Shown in pieces: positions 1 through 6,340 of a stretch of DNA of 6,340 nucleotides (positions within the stretch are counted from its first letter, which is position 1; every line of letters starts with the position of its first letter). Position numbers and translations under genes: made by a program. The notes below the pieces were generated by a model that made no database searches, had not been told where the DNA came from, and saw only the letters and a list, made by a program, of their open reading frames with translations. Location of the stretch: contig JALRLA010000421.1 in assembly GCA_023254645.1 (NCBI GenBank), positions 1 through 6,340 on the forward strand, written 5' to 3'. This stretch comes from Bacteroidia bacterium (GTDB lineage Bacteria; Bacteroidota; Bacteroidia; NS11-12g; UBA955).

Positions 1-258
1 CCTGTTGGCAGAGTGGTTCATCCGCGAGCCGTCTGATGACTTATTCAACCGTTTGGCAGGTAGCCCAGCCATTGACGAGTAAGAGATCATGCTCTCGGGT
101 ACCGTGAGCCAAGTAGCCAGATCCACTCCGCTAAGTGCAACCGAACCCGCTAAAAGCAACAGGATGACCGATGGCCACTTCATGGCCGACTCAGGCTTAT
201 TGATGCCCAAAAACAGCACCAGGATGGCCGCAGCAAATACAATCAATAATGCACTCAT
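1..258 (-). CDS. nuoN: NADH-quinone oxidoreductase subunit N, N-terminal part only (cut by window edge, possibly disrupted)
   Basis: NuoN is an antiporter-like membrane subunit of complex I that contributes to proton pumping. 86 codons are visible, starting at the ATG at 258. That start overlaps the nuoM stop by 4 nt (ATGA) and has a strong GGAGG nine bases upstream. Residues 2-18 and about 29-45 form two hydrophobic helices separated by a short KPESAMKW loop, as at the N-terminus of NuoN. The identity rests mainly on its place after nuoM. Residues 64-86 are odd: the expected next membrane segment is replaced by a polar, basic tail (K/R at five positions, no hydrophobic run). Neither other minus frame restores NuoN-like sequence, since both hit stops within bases 1-72. 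The frame is open to the window edge, so the real end is not visible. Seen: start, two helices, odd tail. Inferred: disruption. Confidence 0.8.
   Translation of the reverse strand, partial: MSALLIVFAAAILVLFLGINKPESAMKWPSVILLLLAGSVALSGVDLATWLTVPESMISYSSMAGLPAKRLNKSSDGSRMNHSANR
2..82 (+). CDS. Possible 3' end of an unidentified plus-strand gene (speculative)
   Basis: An open frame enters from the left edge and ends at TAA (80-82), giving 26 residues that begin LLAEWFIREPSDD and end SPAIDE. The composition (amphipathic, balanced charge, unremarkable codons) looks more protein-like than the nuoN-frame translation of the same bases. It would converge with nuoN and overlap its odd tail, which fits a junction where another gene has been joined to nuoN. 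At 26 codons it could easily be chance, and I do not recognise a family. Confidence 0.25.
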   Translation: MLAEWFIREPSDDLFNRLAGSPAIDE

Positions 259-1709
259 GACAATATTCCTCCACTCTCAGCGATGGCATTTAACCAGCTA
301 TCTGTATTCGATTGAATCATATCCAAAATAATTTGGGGTTGAACTCCCGTGTACAAAACGGCCGCACCGATGATCAACAGGGCCAACTTTTCGTTCCATT
401 CCAAGGTAGACAAGGACCCTTTTTCTGGACCCATGAATGCCAATTGGAAGAAGCGAAGCATATATACCGCACAGAAAATGATGGTCAGGGCCGCCAAAAC
501 TCCACAGTAGCCAGTTCCCGTATTGAAAACCGCCTTCAGCATCAAAAATTCACCTGGAAAACCATTGGTCAATGGAACCGCAACGGTGCCCAAGACGATG
601 ACTAGAGCGGTGGCTGCAAAAAATGGAGACGACTTCGCGAATCCGCCCATTTGGTCCAAATCGCGGTGACCCAAGCGACGCTCGATCAAATCCACGACCA
701 AAAACAGACCGACGGCATTCACCCCGTGTACCCACATCTGCAAGACAGCACCGTTGACTCCATCACTTTTCAGCGTCAACATAGCCATGGCTATCAACCC
801 CACGTGCGAAAGCGAGGAAAACGCAATCAAGCGCTTGGCGTCTGATTGACGCATGGCGATGAAAGCACCGTACAACAAACCTGTTAAACCCATGACCATG
901 ATCAGGTCTCGGAAGTCAAACCATTCGGGAACCAGTTCGTAATGCAGCGATTCAGGCGCCAGAGCGATAAACCAAACAAACAATCCGTACAAACCCATCT
1001 TCAACATGATGCCCGAAAGCAACATGGTCGCACCAGCCGGAGCCTGGGTGTAGGTGTCGGATTGCCAGGCATGAAATGGCATCAGAGGAATTTTAACCGC
1101 AAAGGCCAAAAACAAGCCCAGACCTACCCAAAAACCTTCTGTCGTGCTCAATTCAACTGCCTGAAGAGCTGTATAGGCAAAACTGTGGTGACCGTCATCA
1201 CCTACTGATGTTAGGCTATACAAGTACATAAGAGAGGCCAACATGGTCAGCGATCCCAAGAAGGTGTAGAGAAAGAACTTCAAGGTAACTGCGAAGCGAT
1301 CTCCTTCACTAAAGAGCAAAGCCAAGAAATAGATGGGGATCAAGGCGAGTTCCCAGAAAATGTAAAAAGTCAAACCGTCTTGGGCCATGAATACCCCGTT
1401 CAACGCCGCTTGCATGAACAAAGTAAGGGCCACTTGAAGGGAGAACTTTTCTCCTTCTCTCCAACCGGCCAACACAATCACAGGTACCAAGAAATTGGTC
1501 AACAGCAGCATCAAGTTGCCCCAACCTGAAGGATTCAAGGCCAATCGAATGTCATCAGAAAACCAAGGAACATCAATGGAATGAACGCCGAATAACAAGG
1601 CTACTACGCCTGGAATCAACGACAAGGCAAAAGCCAGGCTACGATTCAATTTATGGCCGGCACCATAGGCCAAAGCGGCAGAAATCAGGGGAATAAGGAT
1701 CAGTTCCAT
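255..1709 (-). CDS. nuoM: NADH-quinone oxidoreductase subunit M (complex I antiporter-like proton channel)
   Basis: This 484-residue, multi-spanning inner-membrane protein is one of the three antiporter-like subunits (L, M, N) that translocate protons in complex I. The family-defining residues are visible. The TM5 glutamate is E120 in FYIFWELALIP. The TM7 lysine is K206 in AVKIPLMPFHAWQSDTY, followed by the QAPAGATMLLSGIMLKMG segment with K237. The distal glutamate is E387 in NGFPGEFLMLK. RQSDAKRLIAFSSLSHVG near residues 287-303 is the conserved broken-helix region. The length is typical of the family. The start ATG shares its A with the last base of the nuoL TAA (TAATG), so translation is probably coupled to nuoL; no clear Shine-Dalgarno is seen. 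The stop overlaps the nuoN start. Nothing suggests loss of function. Confidence 0.97.
   Translation of the reverse strand: MELILIPLISAALAYGAGHKLNRSLAFALSLIPGVVALLFGVHSIDVPWFSDDIRLALNPSGWGNLMLLLTNFLVPVIVLAGWREGEKFSLQVALTLFMQAALNGVFMAQDGLTFYIFWELALIPIYFLALLFSEGDRFAVTLKFFLYTFLGSLTMLASLMYLYSLTSVGDDGHHSFAYTALQAVELSTTEGFWVGLGLFLAFAVKIPLMPFHAWQSDTYTQAPAGATMLLSGIMLKMGLYGLFVWFIALAPESLHYELVPEWFDFRDLIMVMGLTGLLYGAFIAMRQSDAKRLIAFSSLSHVGLIAMAMLTLKSDGVNGAVLQMWVHGVNAVGLFLVVDLIERRLGHRDLDQMGGFAKSSPFFAATALVIVLGTVAVPLTNGFPGEFLMLKAVFNTGTGYCGVLAALTIIFCAVYMLRFFQLAFMGPEKGSLSTLEWNEKLALLIIGAAVLYTGVQPQIILDMIQSNTDSWLNAIAESGGILS
268..272 (-). promoter_or_regulatory. Ribosome binding site for nuoN
   Basis: A GGAGG within GTGGAGGAAT lies nine bases before the nuoN ATG at 258, inside the last codons of nuoM. 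It is strong for Bacteroidota, where such sites are often weak, and together with the ATGA overlap it fixes the nuoN start. Confidence 0.7.
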
Positions 1710-3592
1710 TATGCAAACAATTCAATACCCAACATCAATGCTGCAGCCAGCACCATAATGATCAAATACAATTCGATGTTTCCGCTTTGAATGCGAGCCA
1801 AGGTTTGGCCCTTCCATTGCGTGACTTTGCCCATCAAATCGGTAAAGGCCACAAAGCCTTTGCGGTCCAAGACCCTGTAAGTCCAAGCCCCTAAAGCCTG
1901 CAAGGGCTTAGCAAACAAGGAATCATAGAGTTCGTCTACGTAAAATTTATGAGCCAAGAGTTTGGCAGAGCCTGTCATCTGATCATCGTTCTCTGCAACT
2001 TGACCTTGAACCACGTATTTCTGTCTCATCCAGAAGAAAGCGATGACAAAAACCGAAACAGCCACACCCAACAGTGCCCATTCCGTAGAGGGCTCCACAT
2101 GAACAGCGGCATCACCGAATACGAAGAGTGGTTCCAACCAGTGAGCCAAAGCCTCTGAATTGGAGTGGCTCAAGTAATGGGGCAAATTCAACAAACCACC
2201 GGCTATGCTCAAAACAGCCAATACCATCAAGGGTATGGTCATCAGCAAAGGGCTTTCGTGCACCTTCTCAAAAGCGTAATGATCGTTTCGATAATTTCCG
2301 TGGAAGGTCAAGAAGAACATTCGGAACATGTAAATCCCTGTCAAACCGGCTGAAAACACAGACAAACCATAGACCCAGGGGCTGTGGTGGAACGTGTGCA
2401 GCAAAATTTCATCTTTGGAGAAGAATCCTGACAAGAAGGGGAATCCAGAGATGGCCAAGGTCCCTATCAAGAAGGTCACATAGGTCAGTGGCATCGCCTT
2501 GCGAAGACCTCCCATTTTGCGAAAGTCTTGCTCGTGGTGCATTCCGTGAATCACCGAACCGGAGCCCAAGAACAACAAGGCCTTGAAGAAAGCGTGAGTA
2601 GCCAAATGGAACATGGCTGCCGAGTAAGCACCGCATCCGAGGGCAATGAACATCAAACCCAACTGGGAAACCGTTGAATAGGCCAATACCTTCTTGATAT
2701 CGTTCTGCTTCAATCCAATGAAGGCCGCCAGCAAACTGGTCGCCAAGCCTACATACAAGATCAAATCGCGAGCCATAGGCGCCAAAGCGTACAACACTTC
2801 ACTGCGAACCACCAAGTAAACGCCGGCCGTCACCATGGTAGCCGCGTGAATCAGGGCCGAAACCGGTGTGGGACCCGCCATCGCGTCAGGCAACCAAGTA
2901 TAGAGGGGAATTTGGGCACTTTTACCCATGGCACCCACAAACAAGAGAACAGCAATACTGGTGTATACCCATTGTGGATGAGACACTTTAGCTATTTCTG
3001 AAAACACGACCTGGTAGTCCAAACTACCAAAATGTTGAATGATCATGAACAAGCCCAATAGCAAGCCCAAGTCACCAATGCGGTTCATCACAAAAGCCTT
3101 TCTAGCGGCGTATCCAAAGTCAGGATTGTGGTACCAGAAACCAATCAGCAAATACGAGCAAAGTCCTACCCCTTCCCATCCAAAGAACAACATCATGAAG
3201 TTGGCTCCTAATACCAAAATCAACATATTGAAAATAAACAGGTTGAGATAAGCAAAGAACTTGTAATAGCCGGCATCATCAGCCATGTAAGCCATGGAAT
3301 ACAAATGAATCAAGGTTCCAATGCCGGTGATGATCAAGGTCATGATCAAACTCAAGCGATCGAGCATGAGCTTGAACTCAATGTTCAAGTCGCCCACTTG
3401 CAGGAAGGTAAAAGGCTGACTAACAATAGCCGCGTCTTTCACTTCTGACCATAGGGTCAAAGCCAACACAAAGGGAATGAACACCAATGAACTGGCCAAC
3501 GCGCCTACTACAAACTTGGGCAATTGCTTGCCAAACAACCCGTTGATGGTGAATCCCAGCAAGGGCAGAGCGAGTAAAATGTACAAATTCAT
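1709..3592 (-). CDS. nuoL: NADH-quinone oxidoreductase subunit L (complex I antiporter-like proton channel with lateral helix)
   Basis: NuoL is the distal proton-pumping subunit of complex I and carries the long lateral helix that braces the membrane arm. The protein has 627 residues, normal for the family. The key charged residues are present: E140 in FFGWEGVGLCSYLL, K224 in AMGKSAQIPLYTWLPDAMAG, H249 in SALIHAATMVTAGVYL, K300/K301 in KQNDIKKVLAYSTVSQLG, K337 in THAFFKALLFL, and the K393-D394 pair in FFSKDEILL. Residues from about 535 to the end (HKFYVDELYD, then a long helix and a final hydrophobic segment) fit the amphipathic lateral helix and its terminal anchor. The gene starts 2 nt after the nuoK stop with AAAGGA five bases upstream of its ATG. 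It ends in the TAATG junction with nuoM. Comparison with E. coli NuoL residues (E144, K229, H254, K342, K399, D400) is from family knowledge. Confidence 0.98.
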   Translation of the reverse strand: MNLYILLALPLLGFTINGLFGKQLPKFVVGALASSLVFIPFVLALTLWSEVKDAAIVSQPFTFLQVGDLNIEFKLMLDRLSLIMTLIITGIGTLIHLYSMAYMADDAGYYKFFAYLNLFIFNMLILVLGANFMMLFFGWEGVGLCSYLLIGFWYHNPDFGYAARKAFVMNRIGDLGLLLGLFMIIQHFGSLDYQVVFSEIAKVSHPQWVYTSIAVLLFVGAMGKSAQIPLYTWLPDAMAGPTPVSALIHAATMVTAGVYLVVRSEVLYALAPMARDLILYVGLATSLLAAFIGLKQNDIKKVLAYSTVSQLGLMFIALGCGAYSAAMFHLATHAFFKALLFLGSGSVIHGMHHEQDFRKMGGLRKAMPLTYVTFLIGTLAISGFPFLSGFFSKDEILLHTFHHSPWVYGLSVFSAGLTGIYMFRMFFLTFHGNYRNDHYAFEKVHESPLLMTIPLMVLAVLSIAGGLLNLPHYLSHSNSEALAHWLEPLFVFGDAAVHVEPSTEWALLGVAVSVFVIAFFWMRQKYVVQGQVAENDDQMTGSAKLLAHKFYVDELYDSLFAKPLQALGAWTYRVLDRKGFVAFTDLMGKVTQWKGQTLARIQSGNIELYLIIMVLAAALMLGIELFA

Positions 3593-3594
3593 GC

Positions 3595-3915
3595 TTATCC
3601 TTTCAGGTTGCTCAAGAAATTAACCGTGGTGTTGCGCGTATTGCGGTACACCATGACAAGGATGGCCAAGCCCACAGCTGCTTCAGCCGCCGCTACAACC
3701 ATGATGAAAAACACGAAAAGCTGCCCACCTGCGTCTCCCATGTAGGTAGACAGGGCGGTCAACAACAGATTCACTGAATTCAACATCAATTCGATGCACA
3801 TCAACAAGACAATGGCATTGCGGCGAAACAATACGCCAAACAAGCCTATGCTGAAGAGCACCGTACTGAGATAAATGTAGTGGCTGATATCCACCTGTTG
3901 AAATACCGTATTCAT
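3595..3915 (-). CDS. nuoK: NADH-quinone oxidoreductase subunit K
   Basis: This small 106-residue membrane subunit of complex I is related to MrpC/MnhC. It has three hydrophobic helices (about 14-30, 33-54 and 65-90). The two conserved membrane glutamates are visible: E42 in MCIELMLNSVNLLL and E78 in VAAAEAAVGLAILV. They correspond to E36 and E72 of the E. coli protein, which help link the quinone site to the proton channels. It is slightly longer than the ~100-residue E. coli form because of an N-terminal lead of a few residues. The start overlaps the nuoJ stop (ATGA), with AAAGGAG seven bases upstream. It is followed after 2 nt by nuoL. Confidence 0.98.
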   Translation of the reverse strand: MNTVFQQVDISHYIYLSTVLFSIGLFGVLFRRNAIVLLMCIELMLNSVNLLLTALSTYMGDAGGQLFVFFIMVVAAAEAAVGLAILVMVYRNTRNTTVNFLSNLKG

Positions 3916-4457
3916 GAGGAAGCTCCTTTCTCTTCGGCCAAGGCTGAAGACTCGTGATCACCAGAATCGCGTTTGCCTAACAACACCGCTCCCACCATAG
4001 CGCCAATGAACAAGGCACCGGTCAATTCAAAGGGAATCAAATATTCTCCGAACAACACCTTGCCCAAATTCTTGACCAAACCCACCGTTTCGGAGGGATT
4101 GCGGTACACTTGCTCTCCACTCTTTTGAAAGGCCGCGGTCAATATCAACAGCAAACTTCCAGCAGAAATAGCCGAGGCCAAGGCCCAAGCATTCGATTTA
4201 ATGGGTTCGGCTGCTTTGCCAAGGTTCAACAACATCAGTACGAACAAGAACAAAACCATGATCGCCCCTGCATAGACCATTAGATTGACGATGGCCAAGA
4301 ATTGGGCGTTCAACAATACGTAGTGGGCGGAGATGCTAAAAAAAGCAACAATCAAAGCCAATACACTGTGCACTGGGTTCTTGCTTGTCACCACATACAA
4401 AGCGCACAAAATGGTTATGAAGGACAGAACCAAGAAAGGAATAGGCAAAGCACTCAT
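3912..4457 (-). CDS. nuoJ: NADH-quinone oxidoreductase subunit J
   Basis: This 181-residue membrane subunit of complex I sits at the heel between the quinone module and the antiporter-like subunits. The diagnostic segment NLMVYAGAIMVLFLFVLMLL (residues 58-77) holds the conserved VYAGAIMVLF motif of the third helix, whose pi-bulge is linked to coupling in solved structures. The later IPFELTGALFIGAMVGAVLL segment (about 141-160) is the last helix. A soluble tail rich in charge follows (KRDSGDHES to EEKGASS). The start codon overlaps the nuoI stop (ATGA) and has no obvious Shine-Dalgarno, so coupling to nuoI is likely. The end overlaps nuoK in the same way. Confidence 0.97.
   Translation of the reverse strand: MSALPIPFLVLSFITILCALYVVTSKNPVHSVLALIVAFFSISAHYVLLNAQFLAIVNLMVYAGAIMVLFLFVLMLLNLGKAAEPIKSNAWALASAISAGSLLLILTAAFQKSGEQVYRNPSETVGLVKNLGKVLFGEYLIPFELTGALFIGAMVGAVLLGKRDSGDHESSALAEEKGASS
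3923..3929 (-). promoter_or_regulatory. Ribosome binding site for nuoK
   Basis: AAAGGAG is placed seven bases before the nuoK ATG, inside the last codons of nuoJ (encoding KGA). It supports the ATG at 3915 as the start. Confidence 0.65.
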
Positions 4458-4999
4458 GCGTTTTCGTTGTTATAAGACCAAATTTGGCGCTGGCTAATGT
4501 CAACACGCTCGTCAACCGGCTCTACCAACTTGTCCTTTCCATAGATGAACTCACCGCGACCAAAGTCAGCGTCAACAATGCGATCGGTCAAGAAAATGGC
4601 TTGTTTGGGGCAAGCTTCTTCGCACAAACCACAGAAAATGCAGCGAAGCATATTGATTTCATAGGTCGAAGCGTATTTCTCTTCGCGGTACAAGTGCTCC
4701 TCGCCCTTTTCGCGCTCAGCAGCCACCATGGTGATGGCCTCTGCCGGGCAAGCAACGGCGCACAAACCACAGGCTGTGCAACGTTCTTTGCCGTCTTCAT
4801 CGCGTTTCAACACGTGCTGACCTCTGTAAATGGACGACATCGGTCGGGTTTGCTCGGGGTATTTCACCGTTGCAGCAGGCTTAAAAAAGTGCTTCAAGGT
4901 GATCGACATTCCTTTCAAGATAGCGGGCAAATAGATGCGCTCCTTAAAACTCATCTCCTTATTGACCACTAACTTAGATCGATTACTTAATTTCTCCAT
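4454..4999 (-). CDS. nuoI: NADH-quinone oxidoreductase subunit I (two 4Fe-4S ferredoxin-type subunit)
   Basis: This peripheral subunit of complex I binds the two 4Fe-4S clusters (N6a and N6b) that pass electrons toward the terminal cluster in NuoB and quinone. It has 181 residues. Two CxxCxxCxxxCP motifs are intact: C74, C77, C80, C84 in CTACGLCAVACP and C120, C123, C126, C130 in CIFCGLCEEACP. The N-terminus (residues 18-45) is amphipathic and membrane-facing. GQHVLKRDEDGKERC before the first cluster and REEKYASTYEINMLRC before the second are typical. The ATG at 4999 is the first start after an in-frame TGA at 5029-5027 and gives the long lead seen in Bacteroidota NuoI. No clear Shine-Dalgarno precedes it, and M16 is a possible later start with AAGGAG directly abutting it. 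It is the first gene of the visible operon; nuoH is absent upstream. Confidence 0.97.
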   Translation of the reverse strand: MEKLSNRSKLVVNKEMSFKERIYLPAILKGMSITLKHFFKPAATVKYPEQTRPMSSIYRGQHVLKRDEDGKERCTACGLCAVACPAEAITMVAAEREKGEEHLYREEKYASTYEINMLRCIFCGLCEEACPKQAIFLTDRIVDADFGRGEFIYGKDKLVEPVDERVDISQRQIWSYNNENA

Positions 5000-5113
5000 A
5001 AGATACGTTGTACCAATAACGCTTCTTCAGCCATCGCATAGATGGCCTAAGTAGCGCGACAAATTTAAGGCATTTCGCCCTTTCTGCGGGGCCTTTTGTA
5101 TAATTGCTGAGCC
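5000..5113. other. Divergent intergenic region between nuoI and the secreted-protein gene
   Basis: These 114 bases separate two genes that read away from each other, so they should hold a promoter for each. Toward nuoI there is a perfect TAnnTTTG box (separate entry). Toward the right-hand gene, TATAATTG at 5099-5106 is one mismatch from the same consensus. It ends only seven bases before the ATG, which would imply an almost leaderless transcript, so it is weak. No RNA gene or clear terminator is seen. Confidence 0.6.
5060..5067 (-). promoter_or_regulatory. Candidate Bacteroidota -7 promoter box for the nuoI-N operon
   Basis: The minus strand reads TAAATTTG, a perfect match to the TAnnTTTG -7 consensus used by the primary sigma factor of Bacteroidota. 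It lies 60 bases before the nuoI ATG, giving a leader of roughly 50-55 nt. No TTTG-like -33 element is found at the expected distance upstream, which lowers confidence. Confidence 0.45.
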
Positions 5114-6340
5114 ATGAAAAATCACCCTTTCGTTTTGATGATTTGTTTGGGTTTGGGAATGGGTTCATTGCAAGCTCAAGTCGCCAAAACTCAAGTTCAC
5201 CGATTCAATGCCACCGCGCTTGGAGACAATGGCCTAAAACTCACTTGGGAACCCGAGACCTACAGCGGCAATTACCGCATCTACAAACGAGACTTGATCC
5301 ATCCCAATGGGGCTTGGGGTGATCCCTTGACCACCTTGGCCGGACCCAATGGAGATACGCTATGGATTGACTCTGATCTCCAGCCAGGCCAGGCCATGGA
5401 ATACCTCGTAGCCAAAGTCAATACAGGTGGTGCTTTCGAAGCTTTTGGCTTTGCCTATGCCGGAAATCAGGCTTTTCGATCGGCCTCTGATAGCAGTTGG
5501 TTTTTTGGCCGTCCAGAGCGTGGGAACATTTTGCTCTTGATCGATAGCTCCTACCAGGTGGCTTTGGCGAGCGAAATCAAGGAGCTACAGCAAAGTTTAT
5601 TGGCCCGTGGCTGGTTCAGCGACATTCTCTATGCAGGTAGAGGCGAATCGGCCTCGGCCGTCAAAACCAGAATTGTCAGTTTCTGCAACAACAGCCCCTT
5701 CAAACCCAAGGCCTTATATATCATCGGCCATGTACCGGTCCCTTACAGCGGATATTTCTCCAGTTCGGGAGATCGCCCACCGCCAGACGGGCACGTTGAA
5801 GGAGTAGGAAACCACACCGGAGCTTGGCCTGCAGACGCCTATTACGGAGACCTGAAAGGCACCTATACCGATGACAACGTAACCTGCACCACTGGCAATC
5901 AAACCCGACACCACAACGTTCCAGGTGATGGCAAATTCGACCAAAGCGTCATTGCTAACGAGGTAGAGCTGGATATGGGCCGATTGGACATGTTCCAAAT
6001 GGATGTTTTCAGCACAGATGACACCGCATTAACCCGTCAATACCTGCAGCGCAGCCTGAATTGGCACAAGGGTTTAACCCGCGATAACTTCCAAAAGAAG
6101 GCCATAATTGACAACAACTTCACAGGATTAAACTTGGCCTCATCTGGCTACCACAATTTTGCGGCTTTGCTGCCCTTGTCGAGCACCTCTGACAAATTGG
6201 ATTACCTCAGCAGCCAAAAATCATCCTCCTTTTTGTGGAGCTATGGATGTGGTGCAGGGAGTTATAGCAGCTGCAACGGCATTGGAACTTCGGCTCAATT
6301 TGCCGCCCAAAAAGACAGTTTCCACAATGCCTTTACCATG
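5114..6340 (+). CDS. Secreted protein with N-terminal fibronectin-III-like domain and possible C25/gingipain-like region, C-terminus outside window
   Basis: 409 codons are visible from the ATG at 5114 to the edge, with no stop. Residues 1-21 form a signal peptide (MKNH, a hydrophobic run, then SLQA before Q22). The cysteine at 11 does not sit in a good lipobox, so this is export rather than lipoprotein anchoring. Residues about 23-118 look like a fibronectin-III-like beta sandwich (LKLTWEPE with W45, NYRIYKR, MEYLVAKV). From about 137 an alternating alpha/beta pattern begins: GNILLLID (137-144), ALYIIGHVPVPYSG with H206, WPADAYYGD (238-246), ELDMGRLDM (285 on), a helical stretch ending NWHKG, then FLWSYGCGAGSYSSC with C379 and C387. 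The order strand, DAYYGD, xGRLD, helix, strand-GxG resembles C25 (gingipain-like) peptidases, but the usual GHG catalytic histidine is not evident at the last strand. A T9SS sorting domain would be expected at the missing C-terminus. The call as a gene is firm; the family is tentative. Confidence 0.92.
   Translation, partial: MKNHPFVLMICLGLGMGSLQAQVAKTQVHRFNATALGDNGLKLTWEPETYSGNYRIYKRDLIHPNGAWGDPLTTLAGPNGDTLWIDSDLQPGQAMEYLVAKVNTGGAFEAFGFAYAGNQAFRSASDSSWFFGRPERGNILLLIDSSYQVALASEIKELQQSLLARGWFSDILYAGRGESASAVKTRIVSFCNNSPFKPKALYIIGHVPVPYSGYFSSSGDRPPPDGHVEGVGNHTGAWPADAYYGDLKGTYTDDNVTCTTGNQTRHHNVPGDGKFDQSVIANEVELDMGRLDMFQMDVFSTDDTALTRQYLQRSLNWHKGLTRDNFQKKAIIDNNFTGLNLASSGYHNFAALLPLSSTSDKLDYLSSQKSSSFLWSYGCGAGSYSSCNGIGTSAQFAAQKDSFHNAFTM

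Noticed and set aside
2128..2586. A 152-codon plus-strand open frame inside nuoL.
   Set aside because: Its product is rich in R, S and P with no pattern, and it is antisense to highly conserved NuoL residues; it is a shadow.
4484..4972. A 162-codon plus-strand open frame across nuoI.
   Set aside because: It is antisense to a gene with two perfect ferredoxin motifs and its product has no recognisable domain; it is a shadow.
5067..5097. Weak inverted repeats (AAGGC/GCCTT, with GCCC/GGGC inside) followed by TTTT, resembling a terminator or attenuator upstream of the plus-strand gene.
   Set aside because: The stems are only 4-5 bp, and the site lies between divergent genes where no transcript needs to end.
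5144..5146. Cysteine 11 of the secreted protein as a lipoprotein attachment site.
   Set aside because: The preceding residues (LMI) do not fit a lipobox with a small residue before the cysteine, and the hydrophobic core continues past it.
4983..5168. A 61-codon minus-strand open frame spanning the intergenic region and the start of the secreted-protein gene.
   Set aside because: It overlaps the signal peptide region of the plus-strand gene and the nuoI start, with no ribosome site or recognisable sequence.
5714..5998. A 94-codon minus-strand open frame inside the secreted-protein gene.
   Set aside because: The plus frame is open for all 409 codons with a signal peptide and a domain-like pattern, so the minus frame is best explained as a shadow.

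Overview
The window comes from a bacterium, most likely Bacteroidota (Flavobacteriia/Cytophagia-like). Three observations support this. The nuo proteins have a Bacteroidota flavour: NuoI has a long N-terminal lead, and the genes are chained nuoI-J-K-L-M-N. A perfect Bacteroidota -7 promoter box (TAnnTTTG) lies upstream of nuoI. The rightmost gene encodes a secreted protein with the 'LQAQ' signal-peptide end common in that phylum. This placement is inferred from style, not from a database match.

Bases 1-4999 hold the membrane-arm end of the respiratory complex I (NADH:quinone oxidoreductase) operon on the minus strand. In transcription order it reads nuoI (4999-4454), nuoJ (4457-3912), nuoK (3915-3595), nuoL (3592-1709), nuoM (1709-255) and nuoN (258 to the left edge, partial). 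The genes are packed very tightly: three ATGA overlaps (I/J, J/K, M/N), one TAATG junction (L/M) and a 2-nt gap (K/L). NuoI carries two 4Fe-4S clusters and passes electrons toward the quinone. NuoJ, K, L, M and N form the proton-pumping membrane arm. The signature charged residues of NuoK, NuoL and NuoM are all present, so these subunits look functional.

Both ends of the block are unusual. At the left, nuoN looks normal for about 63 residues and then turns into a polar, basic tail with no membrane character in the last ~70 bases. Those same bases also carry a plausible plus-strand ORF end. This suggests a rearrangement, insertion or assembly junction inside nuoN. At the right, nuoI is the first gene of its transcript and nuoH is not upstream of it, so the nuo cluster is split or truncated there.

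Bases 5000-5113 are a short divergent intergenic region. From 5114 to the right edge runs a plus-strand gene for a secreted protein, cut by the window end. It has a signal peptide, an N-terminal fibronectin-III-like beta domain, and an alpha/beta region that faintly resembles C25 (gingipain-like) peptidases. Its function is not established. I found no RNA genes, CRISPR arrays or recognisable insertion sequences.
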